Below, in pieces: positions 17,524 through 26,715 of a stretch of DNA of 64,000 nt (positions within the stretch are counted from its first letter, which is position 1; each line of letters opens with the position of its first letter). The translations under genes were made by a program, and so were the position numbers. Under the pieces are notes generated by a model. That model was not told the DNA's origin. It worked only from the letters and a program-made list of their open reading frames with translations, and did not search any database. The stretch is from Paenibacillus tundrae (lineage in GTDB: Bacteria > Bacillota > Bacilli > Paenibacillales > Paenibacillaceae). The stretch covers positions 5,270,001 through 5,334,000 of the forward strand of contig NZ_CP145605.1 of the NCBI RefSeq assembly GCF_036884255.1. Direction: 5' to 3'.

Positions 17524-19041
17524 TTACCCAAACACCTTAAAATCAGTCGGTGAAATTCCCACATACTTGCGGAATTGTTTGTAGAAATATCCGGTCTCCC
17601 AATACCCTACATTCCGGGCGATCTCATGAACCTTCAGATTGGAATTGCGTAATTGCTCCTTCGCACGTTCAATCCGGTACTTATTGAGGTATTCAGCAAA
17701 TGTCTCACCTGTCTCCTTATGAAACAATTGCCCCAGATACACGGGATGCAAATGATAATGGGCTCCTAGCAGCTTCAAGGAGAGCTCGTCTGCGTAATGT
17801 TTGTCGATATGCTGAAGCACCTGATTCACGATCGGATTTTTCAAATCCTGTAGCAAGGATTGAATGGTCTTTAGACCCACCTGCTGAATGGCTAACACCA
17901 GTTCATCAAAGGTATCACTATCTAATACAAGACGAAGCCCCTCTTGATACATCGCCGTTTCATCCGAATGTTTAATCGCCTCTAACTCCATTTTGAAACG
18001 AATAACTACTTCCAGTGCGGTATTCTGAAGCTCCCCTGGCGTAAGTCCATCACGGTGTTGTTCAAAATCTGTGCGAATGCGGTTAGCAAGCTGTTCGACA
18101 TTGCGGGACAGAATAAGCTTGGCATAATCCCTCCAATCAATAAAGAACGTAGCTGCCTGATTTTCACATTTGTCTAACACGGCATAATCAATAATTTTCA
18201 GATCGGGATAGATCATGACATACTGAAGTGCTGTCTTGGCATCTGCATAACTGGACGGCGCATGATATAACCCTTGCATCAATCGTCCCATCCCGATCCG
18301 CAGTGCAGGATGTGTTACCGAGATTGCTTGATATAATTCCTTTATCCTCTCCATCAACTTCTGCTCATCATCTCCATCAACATTGGCGACAATGACAACA
18401 TCTCCATCTATATCATGAAACACGCTGAAATAAGGCTTCTCCCTTAGCAACTGCTCTACTTGTTCAAATACGTCTGAGGTTGACCCTTGATCCTTGTTAC
18501 GCAGGATGGCAACAGCAACATATGAGGCTCCCAGCGAAATGTTCATAAACCGAGCACGTTCCTCAAATTCAGTATCTGCAATCTGCCCTGTTAACCAGCG
18601 GTGCAGGATATTGTCCTTCAGAATCTGGATACCATAGGCGTCATTATTTAGTTTAGGTGAAACGGCACGATCTAGTTTGGAAGCCGTATTGGCCAGTGTC
18701 GATTCCAATTCTTCCACATTAATTGGTTTAAGCAGATAATTCTCAATGCCAAGTTTCATGCCTTCTTTTAAGTATTCGAATTCATTGAAACCACTGAGAA
18801 TAATCACTTTAACCTCAGGCTGCAGTCGTCTTGCTTCGCGAATTAGATCTAAGCCATTCATCATGGGCATCGATATATCCGTAATGAGAATATCCACAGA
18901 TTGAGAAGATAGTGCCTCGAGGGCTGCTTGCCCATTTCCCGCATGGTTCACAATCTCCATCCCGAATGAAGACCAGTCCACAATATCGTATAACCCTTCA
19001 ATGATGAATGGCTCATCATCTACAATAAATACTTTATACAT
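17524..19041 (-). CDS. YesN-type response regulator, REC plus AraC helix-turn-helix, 505 aa
   Basis: The receiver domain starts MYKVFIVDDEP, with phosphoacceptor D55 in ILITDISMP. A middle region of about 280 residues follows, then an AraC/XylS DNA-binding domain (about 405-505) ending GISPTDFKVFG. The ATG at 19041 starts one base after the kinase stop; a longer in-frame reading upstream lies inside the kinase gene and is not credible. Partner of the adjacent kinase and the likely activator of the divergent GH85 gene and of the transport/mannosidase genes. Direct repeats at 20953-20985 are a candidate binding site. Confidence 0.93.
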   Translation of the reverse strand: MYKVFIVDDEPFIIEGLYDIVDWSSFGMEIVNHAGNGQAALEALSSQSVDILITDISMPMMNGLDLIREARRLQPEVKVIILSGFNEFEYLKEGMKLGIENYLLKPINVEELESTLANTASKLDRAVSPKLNNDAYGIQILKDNILHRWLTGQIADTEFEERARFMNISLGASYVAVAILRNKDQGSTSDVFEQVEQLLREKPYFSVFHDIDGDVVIVANVDGDDEQKLMERIKELYQAISVTHPALRIGMGRLMQGLYHAPSSYADAKTALQYVMIYPDLKIIDYAVLDKCENQAATFFIDWRDYAKLILSRNVEQLANRIRTDFEQHRDGLTPGELQNTALEVVIRFKMELEAIKHSDETAMYQEGLRLVLDSDTFDELVLAIQQVGLKTIQSLLQDLKNPIVNQVLQHIDKHYADELSLKLLGAHYHLHPVYLGQLFHKETGETFAEYLNKYRIERAKEQLRNSNLKVHEIARNVGYWETGYFYKQFRKYVGISPTDFKVFG

Positions 19042-19042
19042 A

Positions 19043-20872
19043 TTACACACCTGCCCTTTCTGTATGTGGATAACGCACCGTGATTCGTGTGCCTTCTCCG
19101 AAAGTGCTCTCAATCGTAATTCCGAACTCGGGCCCGTATAAGTAGCGCAATCGACTATGGACACTTCGCAGTCCAAACATCTGACCTGACTCTTCGGGAC
19201 GCTCCAACTCTTCCATGATCTCTGTCAGGCGTGAAGGCTCAATGCCCTTTCCGTTGTCCCTGACCTCTACCTGTACGATATCGCCCTTCTCTTGCACAAC
19301 GATGGATAACCGATTGTCAGAGCGTTCTGTACGAATTCCATGAACGACATAATTTTCAATAATTGGCTGTAGAGAAAGCTTGACCACGGGATGCTGATAA
19401 AAAATAGAATCCATCTGGATTGTATAGATGAATATATCCTTGTAGCGGATACGAAATAGCTCCAGATATAGACGGCAAGCCTCCATCTCATCCTTCAATG
19501 TGTAATTTTTCTTCTGTTGTACCAAGCTCTTGAACAGTACAGATAAGCTGTAGATCATCTCACCCACATCTTTAGCCCCCTGAGATATGGCTCTCATCCT
19601 AATGACTTCGAGCGTATTATAAAGAAAATGCGGATTAATACGTGCCTGTAGCGCGACGAGCTCGGTCTCCTTCTGTTTGATCTCAGCTTTGTACACTCGC
19701 TCAATATATAGGTTGAGCTCGTCCAACATATCGTTGAAACTATGCGAAATTTGTCCCAGCTCATCATCCCTTGCATCATCAATACGCGCTTGCAAATTCC
19801 CGTATTTTACTTTTTGAGTAAAGCGAATAATCCGCCGGGTACGCTTCGCAAAGTTGATAATGAAAAATGCGGGAACGAGTACAGCGAACAAAAGACACAC
19901 GATACTAATGGAGACGATGGTATTTCGAATCCCCGCGTAAGCTTCAGCCATTTCTTCCACAGGAACCGTGCCAATGACCACATAGCCCTGATCTGCCGAG
20001 ACGAACTTATTGACATACATGTTCTGCTCTTTTTTCATCTCGTCCATATCTGTCTGGTCAAACAGTGAATCAGCCATATTCACATAAGGGTATTTCTTCC
20101 CGTAATAATTGTTATTGGAGTCAAATAACACGGTGCCTTTGGCTGATAGCACCACGATGTCTCCCTTTAGATTGCTGTCATAGTTATCGAGCGCATTACC
20201 GATTCCTTTTGAATCAAAGAACACGAGAAACTGCCCGAGATTGCGAAGCGTATGCGAGTCATTAATCGGAACACGAATGGCATACAGCGCAGGATCCCAT
20301 TGCTTGATCTCTTTACGAATCCATAGATTCGGGGCACTGATATTAGGCGTTTCCATCGCCATCACGTCAGGGATATAAGAGTGAGCAGCATTGGTGCTCA
20401 GCTTGCGGAACGGTTTGTTTTGATTAAAGACAGACAAGTCCTGCTGCTCAGCACTGTATAACATCAGATGATTAATCTCTGCATTGCGATCCATGATATT
20501 CTGAAAATGCTTAAGCACATCTGCCGAATAATCATCTTGATTGGCATAATAACCATTCGTTAAATGTTGAACATACTCCGCATATGTGTGGTTCATCAGG
20601 TAGGTGATATTGGTGGATAACGCCTCATTCTGGTGCATGTCCCTCACCATGTTCTGCACCGCTTCAAATTGCTGATGAATGGTTCGATCCACATGCTCCA
20701 TCGCGGCTTTCTGAATGGCCAGCTCCCGGCGAATCGTCGAATCAGATACAGATAGAAAGATAAGATAAGACAGCGTTATGATCGTAACAATCGAAATCAT
20801 CGAGAAGATTAACAGCATTTTCATAAACATATTATTTTTGAAGAAATTATTGTAAACGCTAACAATTTTCAA
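19043..20872 (-). CDS. YesM-type sensor histidine kinase, 609 aa
   Basis: Two membrane segments (about residues 18-40 and 300-325) flank a ~260-residue extracellular sensor region of Cache type, followed by HAMP, a His_kinase domain with HFLYNTLE (H415), and a HATPase domain with DNGKGIE. TTG at 20872 is chosen because GGAGGG lies ten bases upstream and membrane segment 1 follows directly. YesM kinases typically sense extracellular sugars or a loaded binding protein. Its signal here is presumably a glycan fragment made by the GH85 enzyme. Confidence 0.9.
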   Translation of the reverse strand: MKIVSVYNNFFKNNMFMKMLLIFSMISIVTIITLSYLIFLSVSDSTIRRELAIQKAAMEHVDRTIHQQFEAVQNMVRDMHQNEALSTNITYLMNHTYAEYVQHLTNGYYANQDDYSADVLKHFQNIMDRNAEINHLMLYSAEQQDLSVFNQNKPFRKLSTNAAHSYIPDVMAMETPNISAPNLWIRKEIKQWDPALYAIRVPINDSHTLRNLGQFLVFFDSKGIGNALDNYDSNLKGDIVVLSAKGTVLFDSNNNYYGKKYPYVNMADSLFDQTDMDEMKKEQNMYVNKFVSADQGYVVIGTVPVEEMAEAYAGIRNTIVSISIVCLLFAVLVPAFFIINFAKRTRRIIRFTQKVKYGNLQARIDDARDDELGQISHSFNDMLDELNLYIERVYKAEIKQKETELVALQARINPHFLYNTLEVIRMRAISQGAKDVGEMIYSLSVLFKSLVQQKKNYTLKDEMEACRLYLELFRIRYKDIFIYTIQMDSIFYQHPVVKLSLQPIIENYVVHGIRTERSDNRLSIVVQEKGDIVQVEVRDNGKGIEPSRLTEIMEELERPEESGQMFGLRSVHSRLRYLYGPEFGITIESTFGEGTRITVRYPHTERAGV

Positions 20873-20952
20873 GTCACGAGTTCCCTCCGATGCTGTTTTT
20901 CTGTATTGAATTATATCATTCGCCCCCTGACATAGACCGGACACCTTGAACT

Positions 20953-20985
20953 TTTCTTTAATTTATACATGTGTTTCTTTAATTT
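20953..20985 (+). promoter_or_regulatory. Direct-repeat operator candidate for the YesN-type regulator
   Basis: TTTCTTTAATTT occurs twice, at 20953-20964 and 20974-20985, exactly 21 bp apart (two helical turns), in the divergent region between the kinase gene and the GH85 gene. A near copy, TCTCTTTAATTT, is on the minus strand upstream of the binding-protein gene (about 17354-17365). Repeats on one DNA face are typical of AraC-family sites. Confidence 0.5.
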
Positions 20986-20994
20986 CGCCCTATT

Positions 20995-21008
20995 TGAAAA
21001 CGCTTTTA
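20995..21008. promoter_or_regulatory. cre-like site upstream of the GH85 gene
   Basis: TGAAAACGCTTTTA matches the CcpA consensus TGWNANCGNTNWCA except for one base (C to T near the end). It lies 77 bp before the GH85 start, right after the direct repeats, so CcpA could repress this promoter when preferred sugars are present. Confidence 0.45.
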
Positions 21009-21084
21009 TGCACTATCGTTAACCATAAGTTTAGCTTTCTGTAAAAGAAAACCTTACATTCATTCCACTTGAAGGAGGAACAGC

Positions 21085-23841
21085 ATGACACGTAAAATCA
21101 AACCGAAGGGCTTTATGCCCAAAGTAACGTCCATGATGCTCACAACCGCACTACTCGGACAGGTTCTAGCCTCGTCTGTGTATGCAGGAGACACGCTCCC
21201 TTATACTGGCGAAAGTGCCAAAGGGGTTAATCAGCCCTATCAGCATGGGTATACCGCTGCTCAGATTCTGAACTGGACACCCGAAAGTGATATCTATGGA
21301 GAACTACTTCGTGCCCATGTTCCCTTGCAACCGCGGAATGAGTCATTCGCTGCCACACAAGCTTATCCCGAACTTAGTCCGGACACCCAACTATTCACGA
21401 TGAGTGGTGATTATGGTAATGCGTTCTTTGATAGCACGCCATATACCAACGAATTCAGTCAATACCTCTTTAATTATTGGCAATATACGGACTACTACAG
21501 CTACTGGCACGGCATGGCGTCAGCTGGAGTTCCTGAAGAGTTGTACGACCCAAGCAAGGAATGGACGGAAAAGTATTTTGAATTTGGCATTCTGAACATT
21601 CCCAACCCAGCTTACACCAACGCAGCTCATAAGAATGGCGTGAAGTCCATTGCCAACATCTTTTTCTCCGATAATGACCGTGGCCCTCAGACGTATAAAC
21701 AAATGCTGATCCAAGACGAAAACGGTAACTTCCCTGTAGCTGAGAAATTAGCCGAGATGGCGGAATACTACAACTATGACGGATATTTCTTCAATCAGGA
21801 GGAGGTTGCCCGTGGTGTAGCTCCAGAGGACATCCCATCGTACAAAAAATTCATGAAGTATCTAAGAGATCAAGGATTATATGTGCAGTGGTACGATTCC
21901 ACTATTAATACAACTGGAAAAATCCAGTATCAGAACGAATTCAACGGACTCAACAGCCCTTTTGTCCAGGATTCGATTCTAGGCAGAGTCTCTGATTCCA
22001 TCTTTTTGAATTATGTGTGGAACCACAATATGCTTCGCGATTCACGCGACCATGCCATCAGTCTAGGACTTGATCCACTGGAAACGGTATTTGCCGGTGT
22101 CGAAGGTGGACATGACAAGTTTGGACGCTGGAAGCAATCCTATGATCTACGTAACAACTTGGATGAGAACGGCCAACCGATGAACAGCATTGCAACTTTA
22201 GGTGCGGACTTCACCCATAACGCGCTAGATGAAGAGATGGGCGACGGTAGCACCAATCATCGGGCAGAGGATGAGTACCAATGGATGACCTTTGTTCGTG
22301 ATCGTGCTTGGTGGTCTGGTCCGAATCAGGATCCTACGAATGCACGACGCAACGCCACAGCTAACCTATCGGATGTGTATGCATCTGGTGCCAACTGGGA
22401 TGGTATTGCCGCATACCTTACCGAGCGCTCTGTCATCGACGGCTCCAACTTTGCAACCAGCTTCAATACTGGGCACGGCCTACAATATTATCTGAATGGT
22501 GCTGTATCCAATGATAAAGAGTGGTCCAATATCAACATTCAAGACATTCCTGTCACCTGGCAATGGTGGATGGATAGTCAGGGTAGCAAACTCAGTGTAG
22601 ATTTCGACTATGGTCCAACCTATGAAAAAGGCGCTAGATATAACTATGACGCCATTGGCGCATTCAAAGGTGGCAGCTCTCTTGTGGTAAACGGTACACT
22701 CAGCGCAGACAACTTCCTTCGTCTGTATAAAACTGATCTTTCCGTCAACGCGCAATCGAAACTGGATCTGACATATAACAAGCCGTCTACTGATGATGCT
22801 TCCTCTCTACGCGTAGGGTTAATCTTCCAAGACGAACCCGAGAACGTAGTCTACGTTAATGTCCCTAATTCGGGTAAACGTACCGCAGGCTGGGAGACTG
22901 TTTCACTGGATTTAAATGCATATCAAGGTAAGACGATTGCCGCTTTCGGACTTTCCTTTGATCCGAACCATGCAACCATTGAAAATTATCAGATGAACAT
23001 TGGTCAGATCCGAATTACGGACGGTTCAGCGATTGTACCCGACGCTCCAACTGGATTCCATATTACCAAAGCGCTAACCAACACCGATGAACTGGTCGTC
23101 GCATGGGACATAAAGGATTATTCAGAGGTCAAACAATACAATATATATGAAAATGGTGTGTTTGTCGGCGGTGTTTATGATTCCACGTTTTACATTAAAT
23201 CACTGAAACAGCGGTCTGGTGAACTATCCATACGAGCTGTTGGGGCAGACGGTACCGAGAGTGAAGCAGCCGTTCTACCTTATAATTTGAATACTGCAGT
23301 TCAAGATATTGACGTGAAGTTCCAGTCGAACGGTGATGCTGTCGTCAGCTGGAAGAAACCTAAGAAATCTAAAGGTAATGATTCCATCCAGCTTACACTG
23401 GAAACGGAATATACCAATGAACCTTTTACTAAGACACTCCAAATTAAAAATAGCAAACCATCTGCCAAACTGACAGGACTTCCGACCAATGGGGAACATT
23501 ACGTATTAAATATCGCCGTTGGCGATCATGCTCCGGTAACCTATACTGGCAAACTAGCAGATCTCCAGGTTACTCCGTACCCTAAAGATAAAGTTACGAT
23601 AAAAGACGGCAAATACACACTTGCCCTGCCTGACTTGGAGGACTGGTACAAAATCTATGTGTATGAAAATGGGGTAGCACGTGAATTCGGAGTCACTTAT
23701 GTTACGCAGAAGTTCCCGTATATCATTCGAGGTAGAACAAAGCTCAGTGAACTGACCTTCACCCCTTCATCCAGTAGTAGCTCATTGAAGCTGGTTATTG
23801 AAGACTACGCAGGCAATCAGGCGACAACAATTCTGAGGTAG
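21085..23841 (+). CDS. Secreted GH85 endo-beta-N-acetylglucosaminidase, 918 aa
   Basis: The N-terminus (MTRKIKPKGF... to SVYAG) is a Sec signal peptide with cleavage after about residue 35. The GH85 catalytic domain (about 60-400) contains YDGYFFNQE, giving the N-x-E pair N237/E239 used for substrate-assisted cleavage of the GlcNAc-beta-1,4-GlcNAc core of N-glycans. A jelly-roll-like carbohydrate-binding domain (about 490-650), an Fn3 domain (about 652-735) and further beta domains follow. GGAGG precedes the ATG. It is transcribed away from the kinase/regulator pair. It would release oligomannose ending in one GlcNAc from glycoproteins outside the cell, supplying the rest of the locus. Confidence 0.93.
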   Translation: MTRKIKPKGFMPKVTSMMLTTALLGQVLASSVYAGDTLPYTGESAKGVNQPYQHGYTAAQILNWTPESDIYGELLRAHVPLQPRNESFAATQAYPELSPDTQLFTMSGDYGNAFFDSTPYTNEFSQYLFNYWQYTDYYSYWHGMASAGVPEELYDPSKEWTEKYFEFGILNIPNPAYTNAAHKNGVKSIANIFFSDNDRGPQTYKQMLIQDENGNFPVAEKLAEMAEYYNYDGYFFNQEEVARGVAPEDIPSYKKFMKYLRDQGLYVQWYDSTINTTGKIQYQNEFNGLNSPFVQDSILGRVSDSIFLNYVWNHNMLRDSRDHAISLGLDPLETVFAGVEGGHDKFGRWKQSYDLRNNLDENGQPMNSIATLGADFTHNALDEEMGDGSTNHRAEDEYQWMTFVRDRAWWSGPNQDPTNARRNATANLSDVYASGANWDGIAAYLTERSVIDGSNFATSFNTGHGLQYYLNGAVSNDKEWSNINIQDIPVTWQWWMDSQGSKLSVDFDYGPTYEKGARYNYDAIGAFKGGSSLVVNGTLSADNFLRLYKTDLSVNAQSKLDLTYNKPSTDDASSLRVGLIFQDEPENVVYVNVPNSGKRTAGWETVSLDLNAYQGKTIAAFGLSFDPNHATIENYQMNIGQIRITDGSAIVPDAPTGFHITKALTNTDELVVAWDIKDYSEVKQYNIYENGVFVGGVYDSTFYIKSLKQRSGELSIRAVGADGTESEAAVLPYNLNTAVQDIDVKFQSNGDAVVSWKKPKKSKGNDSIQLTLETEYTNEPFTKTLQIKNSKPSAKLTGLPTNGEHYVLNIAVGDHAPVTYTGKLADLQVTPYPKDKVTIKDGKYTLALPDLEDWYKIYVYENGVAREFGVTYVTQKFPYIIRGRTKLSELTFTPSSSSSSLKLVIEDYAGNQATTILR

Positions 23842-23900
23842 CATGATATGAGATTGTCTGAGATATAGATTCAGCACACCTGCATCAACGTCAGTGAAAA

Positions 23901-23941
23901 ATACAGCCCTTCACTTCCACCAGGAAGTTGAAGGGCTGTAT
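23901..23941 (-). terminator. Intrinsic terminator downstream of dnaB
   Basis: ATACAGCCCTTCA pairs with TGAAGGGCTGTAT around a short inner stem; on the minus strand it is followed by TTTTTCACTG. It would end the dnaB transcript and may also serve the converging GH85 gene. A terminator here means dnaI cannot rely on read-through from dnaB. Confidence 0.82.
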
Positions 23942-24023
23942 TGGCTGCTCTCGGAGTATGTCAGGTCATCTTTCTCAAGCGACCCGCCTTTATCCATATC
24001 TATTAGAGACTAAACACGCGCTG

Positions 24024-25559
24024 TTATGAAGTGCCTTTTTGTTTATTCGCCTGCATCTGCTGAGCGAACCTCATCATCTCTTCAAATTCTTCCTCAGACA
24101 CGGCATCGCCGTCGGCTGTCATATCTTGCACAATCGGAATTTCCGGCTTGGCTTTGGCTCCTTTGCCGTATGTACGGGTACGGGTCCCAGCTGCACCAGC
24201 AGCCTGCTTGCCTTTCACCTTCGACTGATCGCGAATATACTGAACCGCCTTCTCGTACGAATTCACTTGCTTCAGCAACATGTTGGACGCGATGGCCTCA
24301 ACAAAATTACGGTTGATCCGTTGCTCACCGCCAGAGACAAGCAGCTGCATCAAGTAATGAATCAGTACATTAATGACTTCTCCCGGCAACTTGTAGCTTA
24401 GATCAATTTTCTCGAAGATATCCACTAGATTATCCGGTACGGCTCCAGGAAAGAATGTCTGAAGAAGCCGTGTATATGGTTCGTTACGCAACATCATATT
24501 ATATTGGTGAATGTCACATTTGGTTGCGAATTGTGGAGGGACTTCAACGTAATATTCCATCTGTACCACGTGCTCTACAGGTGGTTCCTCCGAATCGTTC
24601 TGCTGTTCTGGCTCATCCATATGCTGGCGAAGTGCAACGACCTTCGCTGCCTGCACGGTCTGCTGTTCCTGACGTTTCTTCGTCTGTCTGAACTGCAAAC
24701 TCGCCTTATGCTGAAGATCATCTAGAAGTAACTGTCCCTGTGGACTGAAGATATCATCTTCATCCAATAAACGGCATACATCCTGCACACTGAGATTGAA
24801 CTTGTTCACAACATAATTCACGATGCCAAGCTGTTCATGATCAAATCTCAGTTTCTCCACATGACGCCGATTCACAGATTCGCGTGGAAAACGTAAAATA
24901 ATGTCGGCATAATTCAAACTGTTCTCTTCTGCAGCAAGGGTTGTCCCGCTACGCTGAGCCGAAGTAGATACTTCGGACAAGGCTTGCTCCAACTCATAAT
25001 CAATGACATGGGTATTGAGTTCAAATATATCGTAAAAAGGTACGGAAATATTCTCTTTATTCGCTGCCGGATAAGGCGCATCGCCATTCTCTACTGCAGA
25101 GAATCCAGAACGCAGGGAAAGCACGGCAAACTTGCCAATTTTGTCACGGAGCAGCAGTGTCAAATGCTGTGTACGGAAAAATTCCGAGGGCGACAGTGGT
25201 GGCTGTAGCTCATATTCATAAATGTAATCATCATTTTCCGGAATATATAAACGCGAGGTCTGAAGCAGACCTACGGCTTCCAACTTGGAAGCTTGTTCAA
25301 TCAAATATTTACGCCCCTTCTCACTGGGCTCAAGCCCGAGTGTCATGAACAATCTTCGTTGTTGTTCAAGGGGGGAATAGCCAACCTGTTCACCGGGAAG
25401 ATGCTGAAATAACAGCCGATACAAGCCAACCGCAAAGGCACCTACCATTGGCTGGTACGCTCCGGTAAGCATACGGTCATCCAGGGCACTAAGTCCAAAC
25501 TCCCTGTATACGCAGTATCGATGATGTTCAGTATAATGCAGCAGATTCTTCATGCGCAT
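24024..25559 (-). CDS. dnaB: Replication initiation and membrane attachment protein DnaB, 511 aa
   Basis: Matches the Firmicute DnaB primosome protein, which is not the helicase. The N-terminal winged-helix domain contains FGLSALDDRMLTGAYQPMVG, and the C-terminal DnaB_2/DnaD-like helical domain contains YKLPGEVINVLIHY. With DnaD and DnaI it loads the replicative helicase at oriC and at restarted forks. AAGGAG lies eight bases before the start. It is slightly longer than the B. subtilis protein. In B. subtilis dnaI follows at once; here the gene ends at its own terminator and the GH85 gene converges on it. Confidence 0.93.
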   Translation of the reverse strand: MRMKNLLHYTEHHRYCVYREFGLSALDDRMLTGAYQPMVGAFAVGLYRLLFQHLPGEQVGYSPLEQQRRLFMTLGLEPSEKGRKYLIEQASKLEAVGLLQTSRLYIPENDDYIYEYELQPPLSPSEFFRTQHLTLLLRDKIGKFAVLSLRSGFSAVENGDAPYPAANKENISVPFYDIFELNTHVIDYELEQALSEVSTSAQRSGTTLAAEENSLNYADIILRFPRESVNRRHVEKLRFDHEQLGIVNYVVNKFNLSVQDVCRLLDEDDIFSPQGQLLLDDLQHKASLQFRQTKKRQEQQTVQAAKVVALRQHMDEPEQQNDSEEPPVEHVVQMEYYVEVPPQFATKCDIHQYNMMLRNEPYTRLLQTFFPGAVPDNLVDIFEKIDLSYKLPGEVINVLIHYLMQLLVSGGEQRINRNFVEAIASNMLLKQVNSYEKAVQYIRDQSKVKGKQAAGAAGTRTRTYGKGAKAKPEIPIVQDMTADGDAVSEEEFEEMMRFAQQMQANKQKGTS

Positions 25560-25599
25560 GGCTTGATCTCCTTCTCCCCAAAAGTCATGTTAAAATATG

Positions 25600-25625
25600 T
25601 GTTCAAAAGCGGATCTTTCGAACAA
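25600..25625. repeat. Short TGTTCAAAAG palindromic repeat, copy a
   Basis: TGTTCAAAAG and CTTTCGAACA are imperfect inverted arms about 5 bases apart. It lies some 40 bp upstream of the dnaB start. It is one of five related elements between 25600 and 43480. Confidence 0.55.
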
Positions 25626-25863
25626 CGCCAAAAGTGTGTTTATCTATTCTATCACAAATATAGAATGATCAAATGTTCAAAAACAGGTAAAAAACGAACC
25701 CATTCTCGCTCCGTTTCGTCCTACGTCGACATCATTCACGTTTTCGTAGAGTTGCTAGAATAATATAAAAATCAAATGGTGACAATACAAACGAACATCT
25801 TGAGAACATGCTCTTCCATGTGTATGGAGTTGTCTCCCTTCACTATTCCACATTTTTAGAGGT

Positions 25864-26032
25864 TGTTCAAAAAGCCCGCTTTTGATTACGAAGGATGCGC
25901 GAGCGGCATCTCAGCGTCGATTATGGGATTCAGCCGAAATATCCGTTGCTCACGTAGCTCCATCTACGCTCCGCTACTCCATTTCTACCTTCATCCCATC
26001 TTCTCGGTACTGAAAACCGACCTTTTTGAACA
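25864..26032. repeat. Long form of the TGTTCAAAAAG repeat, 169 bp (MITE-like)
   Basis: The ends are exact 11-bp inverted repeats: TGTTCAAAAAG (25864-25874) and CTTTTTGAACA (26022-26032). The left end reads on into TTGATTACGAAGGATGC, which is also found, on the other strand, in the 46-bp element at 43435-43480. No coding capacity. This element and copy a are the main content of the 600-bp gap 25560-26155. A weak stem (about 26049-26103) before the yuiB stop may be a terminator. Confidence 0.65.
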
Positions 26033-26155
26033 GGATCTTTAGCCAAGCCAAAAAGCCCCACCTTTCGCCCACGTAAGCGGTTACGACAAAGGTCAGAGCT
26101 TTTCATCTACATCCGTATTCAACGCTTCCTGATCGTTCTCTTAAAACAACATCTC

Positions 26156-26449
26156 TTAGAACATTTTGTACCCGCCTAGACGGAGTTTACGTATGGTCCA
26201 ACCACTGATGACTGCTCCAGCAAGTCCAGCCACACCTGTAAGATAATCTACGATCTGAAATGATCCTAGATGTGACGTAAGCGGCACAGTCTGATCCCAT
26301 AACGAATACACGACCACAGGCAGAATGACGATCACAAACAAGTATGAGGGAAACCAGGTTGTCTTCATCAACATATTCAGAATGAAACCGATCCCGAACA
26401 TCATTACGAAAAATAATACCATTAATACCAGCACAGGTATAAACTGCAT
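26156..26449 (-). CDS. yuiB: YuiB-like small membrane protein, 97 aa
   Basis: Short, very hydrophobic protein with three probable membrane segments (about 5-28, 34-50, 68-86) and a basic C-terminus. Size, the start MQFIPVLVLMVLFFVMMFGIG and the nearby yumB/yumC-type genes resemble B. subtilis YuiB of unknown function. AGGTGA is ten bases before the start. The family name is fairly likely; no function is claimed. Confidence 0.65.
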   Translation of the reverse strand: MQFIPVLVLMVLFFVMMFGIGFILNMLMKTTWFPSYLFVIVILPVVVYSLWDQTVPLTSHLGSFQIVDYLTGVAGLAGAVISGWTIRKLRLGGYKMF

Positions 26450-26577
26450 CGGGTGACGTTCACCTCATCTTTCGACCGACTCGTGTTACTGTCTAACTCG
26501 TAGTTAGTTTACCGTAAAAAATGTGGCGAAGCAACGAACTTTCTGGACAAATTTTCCTATCTTCACGTTCTGTTCAT

Positions 26578-26607
26578 TTGCCCTTCTGCTTCTTGTTGGG
26601 ATACAAT
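26578..26607 (+). promoter_or_regulatory. Possible hemQ promoter
   Basis: TTGCCC (26578-26583), an 18-bp spacer and TACAAT (26602-26607) lie 110-140 bp before the hemQ start. Confidence 0.4.
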
Positions 26608-26643
26608 GTAAACGATTAAGAACTTAACCATCCCTTATTATGC

Positions 26644-26669
26644 GTGTTCAAAGCAGACTTTTGAGCAAC
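26644..26669. repeat. Short TGTTCAAA palindromic repeat, copy c
   Basis: GTGTTCAAAG and CTTTTGAGCAAC flank CAGA, forming a near-perfect small hairpin about 47 bp upstream of hemQ. Same family as the elements at 25600, 25864, 30584 and 43435. Confidence 0.55.
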
Positions 26670-26715
26670 CTCTTATAGGGATTTGGAAATATATTCTGCA
26701 GGAGGAACAATACCC

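Noticed and set aside
19042..19176. 45-residue N-terminal extension of the response regulator
   Set aside because: It would lie inside the kinase gene and push the receiver domain start away; the ATG at 19041 has a suitable ribosome-binding site.
482..24023. Integrative element with its own integrase
   Set aside because: No integrase, transposase, phage or conjugation gene in the interval, and no long direct repeats found by eye at its ends.
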